From Adiantum capillus-veneris (lineage: Eukaryota; Streptophyta; Polypodiopsida; Polypodiales; Pteridaceae), in the NCBI GenBank assembly GCA_014529385.2, contig CM043951.1:109468469-109532468 (forward strand): a stretch of DNA of 64,000 nucleotides, written 5' to 3'. Both the position numbers and the translations under genes were made by a program. Shown here in pieces: positions 8,614-17,464 of this stretch. The notes below the pieces were generated by a model. That model saw only the letters and a program-made list of their open reading frames with translations. It had not been told where the DNA came from and did not search any database. Within the stretch, counting starts at the first letter, position 1; each line of letters begins with the position of its first letter.

Positions 8614-11600
8614 GAGCATGATGCCTTCATCTTGTTTGACCCTGGCTCTACTCTCAACTTCATATCAATAGAGTTGGCCACCAAGTTGGGCATTCAAGCT
8701 TTTGAGATGGGAGATATAGTAACAGCTGATGCAGCTTTCAAGGGACAACAAGCCTCCGTTACTCCCTTGATTGGGAAGTTGAGGCTTCATGTCCAAAGCT
8801 ATGTCGACAAAGAAGACTTCTTCATCTCTCCCCTCCAACATCAGGATGTTATCCTAGGGGCACCATGGTTTGATCGCATGGCTGCCAACATGAAGTTCCC
8901 TGAAAGGAGAATTTACTTCACCTACAGGGGAAAGAACATGTATGTAGATGCTAGTGAGCGTGGTCGCACTATTCCACTTGTAAATCCTCTTTCTTTTGAT
9001 AAATCAATGAAGAGCTCAGTTTCTGCGTACATGATTTATGTCAAAGAGTCTCTAAAAGCTAATAATGTTTCATCAAATGAAAATGATAGGAATCAAGAAG
9101 AATTAGACTTGTATACTTTTCTAAAAGGATTCCAAGATGTGTTCATCGATGATATCCCTATGGACCTACCTCCAAAACGAGGGGATGATGACCATCGTAT
9201 TGAGCTCCTTCCAGGAAGCTCACCGCCTAACAAACCTCCTTATCGAGTCTCACAAGCTCAACAAGAGGAGATCATGAGGCAAGTACAAGAGCTGGTAGAC
9301 AAAGGGATGGTGAGGCCTAGTTCCTCTCCCTTTTGTTCTCCAGTCCTTTTAGTGCAAAAGAAAGATGGTACATACCGTATGTGTGTGGACTATCGAGCAC
9401 TAAACCATATCACTATTAAAAACAGATTTCCTGTACCTCGGGTAGAAGATCTGTTTGATAAGCTACAAGGCTCTACCTACTTCAGTAGGATTGACCTTAA
9501 GAGTGGCTATCATCAAATAAGGATAGTGGATGAGGATATCTTAAAGACCGCGTTTTGCACAACATTTGGTCTTTATGAATATCTAGTCATGCCTTTTGGC
9601 TTGACTAATGCACCAACTACGTTCAATCGTTTGATGGAGAAAATTTTTAGACCATATCAAAAATTCACTGGAGTGTTCTTCGATGATATCATCATCTACT
9701 CCAAGTCTTTGGAGGAACATAAGCAACATCTCCAAGTGATTTTTCAAGCCTTGAGGGAGAACAAACTTTTTCTCAACCAAAAGAAAAGTGAATTCTTCCT
9801 TCAAGAGATTCAATATCTAGGCCATATTATCTCTCACGATGGTATTCGTATGGATCCATCAAAGTTAGAGGTAATAAAATCATGGCCTAACCCAAGGAAT
9901 CTACATGAGCTAAGAAGCTTTATTGGTATGTGTGCATACTATAGACGCTTCATAGCAAAATTCTCTCAAGTGGCAGGACCACTACACGACTTAACCAAGA
10001 AGAACGTTAAGTTTGTATGGACTGCTAAGGAGCAAAATGCTTTTGAAAAACTCAAAGAGAAGCTTACTTCCCAACCAGTCCTTGTGCTTCCGGATCTCTC
10101 AAAGCCCTTTGAGGTCCAATGTGATGCTTGTGGTGATTGCCTTGGAGCGGTTTTGCTTCAAGAAGGGCATACCATAGCATATGAGAGCCGAAGGCTCAAT
10201 GGTGATGAACGAGTCTTGGGCATTTATGAGAAAGAGCTTTTAGCTGTTCTACATGCCCTAGACACATGGAAGCACTACCTATTGGGGACTCCATTTATCC
10301 TACGAACCGACCACCAAAGTCTCAAGTATTTCATGACGCAAACCAAGCTTTCTGACAAACAAATGAGGTGGGCAAATTTTCTTTCGCAATTTAATTTTCA
10401 TATTGCTCACATAGCTGGTAAGCACAATCAAGTTGCCGATGCACTTTCACGACGACCAAAAGTTAATGCGGTGTCTATAGCTACTCACAATGATCTATCC
10501 TCTATGACAGATGAGTATGCTACTAACCCTGACTTTAGAGACATAATGTCAGCCCTTGCTTTGGGGAAGAAAGAGGAACCATTCACCTTGCAGGATGGTT
10601 ATCTTCTTCACGGCAATAGGCTATGTGTTACCCATTCCCTTCGTGAGAAGGTTATGTATGAATCCCATGCTCCTCCATATGCAGGGCATAGAGGTATTCA
10701 ACCTACTCTCCGAGGAGTAGAGACGTATTTCTATTGGCCTACCATGAAAGTGGACATACAAGAGTATGTTTCAAAATGTGTAGTATGCCAAAAGACCAAG
10801 TATGATAGAGGGAAGCAACCTGGATTACTCCAGCCATTGCCTATTCCAAATTCACCATGGGAGAGTATATCCATGGATTTCATCTTTGGATTACCCAAGT
10901 CTATCCATGGGAATACAGGAATATGGACAATAGTCGACAGGTTTAGCAAGAAAGCACATTTTATTCCTGTCAAAAAGACTATTAAGGCACATCAAATGGC
11001 AACTCTCTTCATATCTCAGATTTTCAAACACCATGGATTACCCACATCCATCGTGTCAGATAGAGATCCTAGAATGACCAGTAATTTCTGGAAAGGTCTC
11101 TTTGAAAATCTAGGAACAAGATTGAATTTCTCTTCGGCCTATCACCCACAAACGGATGGCCAAAGTGAGATAGCCAATCTTACGATACTCGATCTACTCA
11201 AGACTTATGTTACCGAAGTAGATCAACGCTCACAATGGGAAAAGTATTTACCGCTAGTAGAGTATGCCTACAATAATACTGTACATACTTCTACGGGCAA
11301 AGCACCTTTCGAGATCATAGAAGGAAGACCTAAAAGTCCCTTGCTACTGAAAGTACATGGGAAAATCTTTGCCGCCGATGAGTATAGCCGTGACCTACAA
11401 GAATCTTTTCAAAAGATTAGGGAGGCTATAGCCATCTCTCAACAAAGGCAAAAAGCTGCTGCTGATAAGCACAGAAGAGCCTTAATGTTCAAGGAAAATG
11501 ATTGGGTCTTACTCAAGTTTCCTAAGGCTCGATTAAGGCAAATGACGGGCAAAAATCCTACGGGCCATCAAAAGTATTATGCTAAACTAGCAAAAAGATA

Positions 11601-11955
11601 CTATGGTCCTTTCCAAATCTTGAAGCCTATAAATGAGACGGCTTATCAACTCAAGTTGCCCAACCATTGGCTTATACACAATGCCTTTCATGTAAGCTTA
11701 CTTAAGCCCTACAAAGGAGAGCCACCAATTGAACCAATTATTGAAGACCCTCCCGAAGTTGAAGACCAAGAAGAGGTGCTACAACCCGAAGCTATCCTTC
11801 GGCATGAAGACAAGGTACTACGACATGGTAAGATTATCCGACGGTATCTTATTAAGTTCAAAAATTATCCTTTTGAAGATGCTAAATGGATGCAAGGAGT
11901 ACAACTTAAGGATAGTATGAACCTTGTCAATGCTTACAATGCTACATTAGAGTAA
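8614..11955 (+). CDS. pol: E1 Pol: protease, RT, RNase H, integrase, chromodomain
   Basis: Same frame as gag, directly after the TGA, with no ATG at its head; it can be made only by readthrough or not at all. Counting from TTG at 8632: aspartic protease DPGST at 3-7; RT from about 200, with FFDD catalytic aspartates at 351-352; Ty3-type RNase H (DACGD near 499, TDHQS near 559); integrase zinc finger H679, H686, C716, C719; integrase core D749, D810, E846 (D,D35E spacing); C-terminal chromodomain-like segment about 1050-1100 (RRYLIKFKNYP, W near 1086). From the protease on it is the same length as E2, with no net indel, and all catalytic residues are present. Domain order PR-RT-RH-IN identifies Ty3/gypsy; the tail identifies a chromovirus. 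Confidence 0.9.
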   Translation, partial: EHDAFILFDPGSTLNFISIELATKLGIQAFEMGDIVTADAAFKGQQASVTPLIGKLRLHVQSYVDKEDFFISPLQHQDVILGAPWFDRMAANMKFPERRIYFTYRGKNMYVDASERGRTIPLVNPLSFDKSMKSSVSAYMIYVKESLKANNVSSNENDRNQEELDLYTFLKGFQDVFIDDIPMDLPPKRGDDDHRIELLPGSSPPNKPPYRVSQAQQEEIMRQVQELVDKGMVRPSSSPFCSPVLLVQKKDGTYRMCVDYRALNHITIKNRFPVPRVEDLFDKLQGSTYFSRIDLKSGYHQIRIVDEDILKTAFCTTFGLYEYLVMPFGLTNAPTTFNRLMEKIFRPYQKFTGVFFDDIIIYSKSLEEHKQHLQVIFQALRENKLFLNQKKSEFFLQEIQYLGHIISHDGIRMDPSKLEVIKSWPNPRNLHELRSFIGMCAYYRRFIAKFSQVAGPLHDLTKKNVKFVWTAKEQNAFEKLKEKLTSQPVLVLPDLSKPFEVQCDACGDCLGAVLLQEGHTIAYESRRLNGDERVLGIYEKELLAVLHALDTWKHYLLGTPFILRTDHQSLKYFMTQTKLSDKQMRWANFLSQFNFHIAHIAGKHNQVADALSRRPKVNAVSIATHNDLSSMTDEYATNPDFRDIMSALALGKKEEPFTLQDGYLLHGNRLCVTHSLREKVMYESHAPPYAGHRGIQPTLRGVETYFYWPTMKVDIQEYVSKCVVCQKTKYDRGKQPGLLQPLPIPNSPWESISMDFIFGLPKSIHGNTGIWTIVDRFSKKAHFIPVKKTIKAHQMATLFISQIFKHHGLPTSIVSDRDPRMTSNFWKGLFENLGTRLNFSSAYHPQTDGQSEIANLTILDLLKTYVTEVDQRSQWEKYLPLVEYAYNNTVHTSTGKAPFEIIEGRPKSPLLLKVHGKIFAADEYSRDLQESFQKIREAIAISQQRQKAAADKHRRALMFKENDWVLLKFPKARLRQMTGKNPTGHQKYYAKLAKRYYGPFQILKPINETAYQLKLPNHWLIHNAFHVSLLKPYKGEPPIEPIIEDPPEVEDQEEVLQPEAILRHEDKVLRHGKIIRRYLIKFKNYPFEDAKWMQGVQLKDSMNLVNAYNATLE

Positions 11956-12278
11956 GCAAATGTACAAATTTCTTTTAAATTAACTCATGTTTTTGTCTTA
12001 TATGACTAGTCCTCTTTTTAATTGTGCACAAAATTTAACTAGTATGCATGCTTAGAATCATGTTTGTGATGACGACGTCTCTCAAACACCAAGTAGAATT
12101 TGTCACTCTACTTTGGGAGAATAAAATGGACTAAAGAGCAGACATGCTTGCGGCAGCTATGTCTCCCAAGCACCAAATGGATTAGTCATCCATCTTGGAA
12201 AGATGTCATAGGGTAAAAAGGGATCCTTTACCCACTAAGTACGATTGACTAATGACTAAGACTTTATCTTTTCTACCT

Positions 12279-12298
12279 CATAGTCGAGGACGACTATG
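12279..12298 (+). other. Perfect hairpin upstream of the E1 PPT
   Basis: CATAGTCGAGGACGACTATG: an 8 bp perfect stem with an AGGA loop, 5 bases before the polypurine tract. The identical hairpin sits at the matching place in E2 (57460-57479, minus strand). Similar GTCGAGGACGAC motifs are, from memory, common near the 3' end of plant LTR elements. Confidence 0.7.
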
Positions 12299-12303
12299 AT
12301 TTC

Positions 12304-12313
12304 AAGAGAGAGG
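12304..12313 (+). promoter_or_regulatory. E1 polypurine tract
   Basis: AAGAGAGAGG followed by TAA and the right LTR at 12317. It primes plus-strand DNA synthesis. The same tract occurs in E2. Confidence 0.85.
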
Positions 12314-12316
12314 TAA

Positions 12317-13941
12317 TGTCATAAAATCTAATATCTAACTAACCCAAATGATTTTCTCATATTAAATTGATCACTTAATGTGGGAGAATAAACGGGAACA
12401 AGTGTTAAGATATAGGTATGTGCTTATAGATCTATCTCAACACGGGGCCAATGGTAAAGGGGCCCACAAGGGAGATGGTCTATCAAAGAGCAAGGCTAAC
12501 CAATGGAGCATAAGACCTTAGGGTTAGCTTCATTTAAGACCTCCAATAAATGTGTGTAAAAGTCCTTTGACCTTAAGTAAGCTAGGGCTGAGCTTGAGGT
12601 GGGAACCCGGCCCAAGCTCGAGGTGCTTGTCATGCTTGAGGTGCTTGTCATGCTTGAGGTGTTTTTCATGCTTGAGGTGCTTGATTAAGATGCTTGAGGT
12701 TCTTGACTGGCTCCATGCTTGAGGTGCTTGACTTGCTGCATGATTAAAGTACTTGAGGTGCCTTGAGAAGCTTGCCTGAGATGCTTGTGGGAACACCCCC
12801 TAGTTCAAGTGCTTTGTCATGCTTGGTGAGTAAGGTGCTTGATCACCTAAAAGTCAAAAGCATTCCTACAAGAGGGGGGGTGAGCCCTTTTCCTAGGGGC
12901 TAGAGAGAGAACACCCACTCACACACACAAGGGAAGCCCAACTTGAAGAGGCAGCAAGGACACATGTTAGGACCCTACCCATGTTACCTTCATGTGTTGC
13001 TTGAAGCCTATTGGCTAGGCTTCAAAGGGGTCCAATGATAAATTACATGAATTATCTAATTGTTTTAGCATTTATCAAGTCCTCTCTCTCAAAGGGGAAA
13101 GGGGGACACTTGTCCCAAGGCTACCCATGTTGCTTGTAATGGCTCTTGCTTGTGATTGGCTAGGCCTGGAAGGGTCCAATGAGCTTCAGGCATGAGCTAC
13201 AAGGGGGGGTCGACCCAAGCAAGCTAGGGGGGTGCCTAGGGGGTATACTCACCCACACACACTCACAAGCACTCTCATTGTGTGATATGCAAAGTGCAAG
13301 AGCTCCCTCTCCAAGCAAGTAGAGGTTGAGAGCCTACACCAACACTCTTGGCTATGGAGTGAAAATCCAACCAAGAGCCATGCTTCAATGCTTAAGCTTG
13401 CCATATCCTTCTTCTTCATTACTATGCTATTATGTATGCTAGCAACAAGAGTATGATAAGTGAGGAACTAATTCTTTCTCCTATGAAATGTTTCTTCTTC
13501 CTCTTCCCTACCCTCATTCCCTGCTAGCTCTCTCCACCTTCGAAGGTGTTTGAGGTCTTGGGACTGAGTCTTGGGATAGTTAAAGCTTTCTTCAAGTTTA
13601 TGTTATGTTTGTGGTGCATGAAGCCTTCCATCTTTATGACATCACCTAGGTCACAAGGAACACAAAGACTGTATTGTAACAAGTCTCTCTTTATGGGAGA
13701 AATCATAATACAAATGCCTATTGGAGGGGGGACCGGCTCCACATAAATCCGGTCCTCAATTGTTTTCATGTTCTCTAAACTCTCTCTCTTGCAAAAGTAT
13801 TGTCTATGCCAAGTTAACTAATTGCTATGATTATGTTGCTATCTTCAATTATGTCTACCCGCTATGCTCACAAAATCATTTCTTGAAAGTACTCTCATTA
13901 AATTCCGCTATTCTCAAATTGAATAGGCAAATTCCATTACA
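12317..13941 (+). repeat. E1 3' LTR
   Basis: 1625 bp; differs from the 5' LTR at about 16 single positions by eye, with no length change. Its right end reads TTCCATTACA, followed by host flank TTATAATTAG. Confidence 0.95.
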
Positions 13942-15111
13942 TTATAATTAGATGCAGTCTAATTCTCAATTATTTGGCACTTACTGGCTCAAATATGCTC
14001 CAAAATGAATGCATTTTGTCTTTTGTCTTCTAAGGTCCCTTAGAATGCAAGGATATGCCCCAGTTTAGCTTTTGAAGTCAATAGGGCAAAAAAGACATCA
14101 TACGCGTATAAAGTCTTTTTTACCAGATTGAAGAAATTTTTGTAAGTTTGTGCTGATAGTTTTGTTCTCATACCCCCTGTGTGGTCTGAAGTTCAAAAAT
14201 GTTCAATATTATCAAAAACACATTATATGCGTATAATGTCTTTTTGACCCAAATGAAATGAATCTTGCTCTAGAGGTAGTCCAATACTTAGGGACTTCAC
14301 AGATATTCTGTGACTTGAGTTTGGAATCAAGTCTGTTCAAGTTGTGGCCAAAAAGGGTGTGTAGAATGTTTGGATTGTTACTTGGTCTTTTTAAGCTCAG
14401 ATTTTGGTCCAAATGCAATAAATTTTAAGCTATGGACTCCCTCACCAATTCACCACTTTTCTTTGTTTTTGGCTAGAATTTGTAAAATTCTCTCCAAATG
14501 TGAGGTTGGCTGACCAAATGGTGTGAAATCTTGCAATCAAGCTTATACCTATCTTCCCATTGCTTTGGTAATGACCAACATGCAAGTTACTGCCCAAATC
14601 TAAGCTGGAGACAATTACGCATATAATGTCTTTCATCTTAGGTTTTAGATCTATTTCTCCCCTATTTATCAGCAACATGTACATGTGTTTACAGCTGAAT
14701 TTAAAGATCAAAAGTGCTCACAAACACAAAGTTTTGCCTTTTTTTCAGTCACAACCACTGCGTCTTTTGGCTTTTGGTCCCCAATTATATGCCAAAATTT
14801 CTTACTCAAGGTGTCCCTAGGGTATAATGACTCTTTTGAACACTCTGGTACATTCAGTTTCCACAGTTTTTGTCTCTTTTTAGCCCTGGAGACTTTATGC
14901 GTATAAAGTCTAACCTTGCTAAAATGAGATTTTTATGTGCAAGGCCCTCTAAAATATCTTTTTATGCTCTTAGCAACCCTCAATCATGCAGAAAATTTTT
15001 GTCAACTTTGCTTTTGCATTGTTTCGACTAAGAATCAATCTTCTTTCAAGGTTTCGATGAAAACAATCAACTCAAGAAAATCGTCATTGATGGATAGCTC
15101 TAGATCAAGAT
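13942..15111. other. Non-coding stretch holding four palindromes
   Basis: No gene seen; the AT-rich frames here have no domains. The notable content is the palindrome series described separately at 14094-14910. This was the right-hand part of the host site before E1 inserted. Confidence 0.6.
14094..14910. repeat. Four spaced copies of a GACwTTATryGCrTATAAwGTC palindrome
   Basis: Near-perfect palindromes at 14094-14115, 14220-14240, 14610-14630 and 14891-14910, all centred on TATGCGTATA or a one-base variant and flanked by GAC and GTC. Gaps are irregular (about 105, 370 and 260 bases), so this is not a simple tandem array. The motif resembles a dimeric protein-binding site, but no binding protein can be named. 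It could also be a fragment of an element whose LTR carries such sites. Confidence 0.65.
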
Positions 15112-15660
15112 CAAATCATCTACCTAAAGCTACTCCCTAACATAAAAAATGGGATTTTTCCATTGTGAGAAGATAAGCACTTAACTGACACACACGGAAT
15201 AGCTAATGCCTTTATCACCTCATCAACCACTCAAACTCCAAAATCGATACAATTCTAAACTAAAACCATCAACACAGGTAACCAAGGAAAGACACACGTT
15301 TCCTAGCACCTCTCTATAGGTCCTAACTAAACTAAGATAGAAAAGAATACTCTAGCACACCAGAGGAACTCTCACCTCATAGGATTAGTCTAAGGTCACC
15401 TACCTAGGGCTTCGGTCCTCGACAACAGCGCCAATATTGGCGGGTACGCCGCGAGGGGATGCTAGCATAGCGAGAACAGAACCAACAACTTTATGTCTGC
15501 CGAGGGCGAAGCTTAACCCGTACGCGCATGGAAACAAGAAGATGGGTGTCAACCACCTTCTCGACCTTCTACGACAATCTCTAATCAAGGAAATCAAATC
15601 TAAGCGCTCTTATGCACTAGTGAAAGCAATCCAACCTACGATGCTCATGCTATGCAAACT
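15112..15660. repeat. Dispersed direct repeat, copy 2 (~550 bp)
   Basis: Second copy of 2730-3281, same orientation. E1 and its flanks lie between the two copies. Beyond the match the two loci differ: copy 1 runs into unrelated sequence, copy 2 into the TAGCATA array. Confidence 0.8.
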
Positions 15661-16040
15661 GAATAGCATGTGTGCTAACTAGGTATGTTAATTAGCATGG
15701 TGAGTATGCTAAGCAGCATACACTGTGTTAATTTCTAGTTAGCATATTAGAGATGCTAACTAGCAGACACATTGTGTTTACTACTAGCATACTATGTGTG
15801 CTAACTAGCATATGAGGTATGTTAAACTAAATAGCATGTGTTCTAACTAGGTATGTTAATTAGCATGGTGAGTATGCTAAGTGGCATACTTGATAGGGTA
15901 AATTTCTATCATACATAGTGTGTTAACAAGCATCCTCAGTGTGCTAATTAGTATGCTAACAATCATACTAGGATTTACTAAATAGCATAGATTGTGTGTT
16001 GACCTACTCACACAGTATGCTGACTAGCATGCACAATGTG
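15655..16040. repeat. TAGCATA / GTATGCTAAC motif array
   Basis: About 385 bases made of many copies of a 9-12 base motif in both orientations (CTAACTAGCATA, GTATGCTAA). One longer block of about 60 bases, from GAATAGCATGTG to AGTATGCTAAG, occurs twice (15660-15716 and 15829-15883). Because the motif and its complement alternate, the array can fold into many small hairpins. Confidence 0.7.
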
Positions 16041-16130
16041 GATACCATTATTAGACTATAGAATATTATGATACTTAACAGATGATAGAAGTTACTATGC
16101 ACTAGAGATATAATGCATAGAATACCAAAG

Positions 16131-16742
16131 TTATGGAGTATCAATTGGCTTGATCACCTGAGGCTCATCTAGGAGGTGCACAAGGTATTTTATGTAGCTT
16201 TTCCTCCCCATTCTCTTTCGACAAACTTCCTTCTTGTTGGGGGATACACGAATGTCCTCTCTCCAAAATGTGTGGACCAATTCCTTGATTTTGTTCGTGA
16301 TAGGGCTATGACGGTGTTGCTTGTGACATGCACCCAATGAAAACAATCCACCATTGACAACATGCTTCATCTGTGATTTCTCCTTGTGCAAGGAGCAACG
16401 GCCAACTTTAAGGACCCTTGAGATTTTTGCAATAAGCATGTTATCCTTTGAATTCAACATCATCTGCAACGGTGCATTCTTCAAAAACAACTCCTCGTTA
16501 GAACCTGGCTGCTTGAAAGTAGCCAATGTGTTGCGGACATTGGAGACGATTGAGCTCTCTACAACAGCCTCCTCCACTAAGGAATCTTCTTGTATTGCGT
16601 GAACAAAAGGATGTTCAGCAACTAGATTCCACATTTCCCATTTTACTTCTATCCCAAAACCTTTAGTCCTCCTCTTGAAAGCTATCACAATCTCAGAGGA
16701 TGTTTTCTTTTTCTCCTCATCATTGAGGTATGATGTCCTCAC
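16131..16742 (-). CDS. 203-residue protein of unknown function
   Basis: An uninterrupted minus-strand frame from ATG at 16742, long for this AT-rich neighbourhood, with a soluble, charged composition. The C-terminal part contains FWREDIRVSPNKKEV followed by a basic stretch and YLVHLLDEPQ. From memory this resembles an FW...SPN-K-D...Y motif repeated in unannotated, probably transposon-derived proteins of seed-free plants; I could not verify that. No signal peptide or membrane segment. It stops at 16131 where such proteins seem to continue, so it may be a truncated copy. Neighbours are repeats on both sides, which favours a mobile-element origin over a host gene. Confidence 0.4.
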   Translation of the reverse strand: MRTSYLNDEEKKKTSSEIVIAFKRRTKGFGIEVKWEMWNLVAEHPFVHAIQEDSLVEEAVVESSIVSNVRNTLATFKQPGSNEELFLKNAPLQMMLNSKDNMLIAKISRVLKVGRCSLHKEKSQMKHVVNGGLFSLGACHKQHRHSPITNKIKELVHTFWREDIRVSPNKKEVCRKRMGRKSYIKYLVHLLDEPQVIKPIDTP

Positions 16743-17044
16743 TCACCATACATTTGTTTTTGCTCCCTCTATTTCCTCTTTCTTTCTCTCTCGTATTTCT
16801 TGATCACAGAAAAAGTTGGATCTTGGGAGTTGTATTCATCACATGTTAATTACTTGAAATCACTTAAATGACATATATGCTTGCATCATAACTTAACACT
16901 GCCAATTGACTGACCAACATTGAACACGTTGTCTGCATATCCAACATTGGAGCTAGTGGAATTATTGTTGTCTGGTTCTCCATAGCTATATGGAGATGGG
17001 AGGAGAATGGAAAAAACAGATAGGAGGGCAGGTTAGGGCCATCT

Positions 17045-17092
<48 letters not shown>
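17045..17092. repeat. GA microsatellite
   Basis: About 48 bases of GA repeat with one ACAGAG interruption, 140 bases left of copia element E3. Confidence 0.95.
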
Positions 17093-17235
17093 CAAGAGCT
17101 GAGCATGCATGCAAGTCCACGACTCCATGACTCCAGTAACAAAAAAAGAGGCCTCATTTGAACAGATAATAATTGTTTATGGACACTTTAATATGAAAAT
17201 GGACATTGACTTGGCTTTTCAACATAGGCTAACAA

Positions 17236-17464
17236 CGTTGGAATTAGGGTTGCAAGAAAACACAAAAAACCTAGAGAAGACGAAGGAAGCTCAAGGCACA
17301 CAAAAGAGAGTGTATTACTTAGTGTGAAATGGAAAGATGAGATAGCCCTAGAACGATGGGCGTATATACAATGCACGGGAGGAAAAACCTCCTAGTGAGG
17401 GAAAAAATGTCTTAGCAGTCCTAAATGTGTTCACACACATCACTACCATGTGTATATGGTAACA
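17236..17464 (-). repeat. E3 3' LTR
   Basis: 229 bp, same length as both E4 LTRs. It holds a TATA-like GTATATAC on the minus strand, in the GGGCGTATATACAATG block. Confidence 0.88.

Larger units (their letters stand above)
5134..13941 (+). mobile_element. Ty3/gypsy chromovirus E1, near-complete
   Basis: An 8808 bp LTR retrotransposon with 1625 bp LTRs (5134-6758 and 12317-13941) beginning TGTCAT and ending TTACA, a tRNA-iMet PBS, a gag-protease-RT-RNase H-integrase-chromodomain reading frame and a polypurine tract. I counted about 16 differences between the LTRs by eye (about 1%), which means a young insertion. The flanks read ATTAT before 5134 and TTATA after 13941: TTAT is duplicated if the LTR ends in CA, ATTAT if it is taken to end in AC. 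One in-frame TGA (8611-8613) splits gag from pol. It is closely related to E2 at the right end of the window. Confidence 0.95.

Noticed and set aside
8243-8671. 142-codon frame overlapping the end of gag
   Set aside because: It is a shifted reading of gag; the gag frame carries the zinc knuckle.
17160-17327. 72-codon plus-strand frame across the E3 3' LTR edge
   Set aside because: It spans the element boundary and is non-coding LTR sequence.
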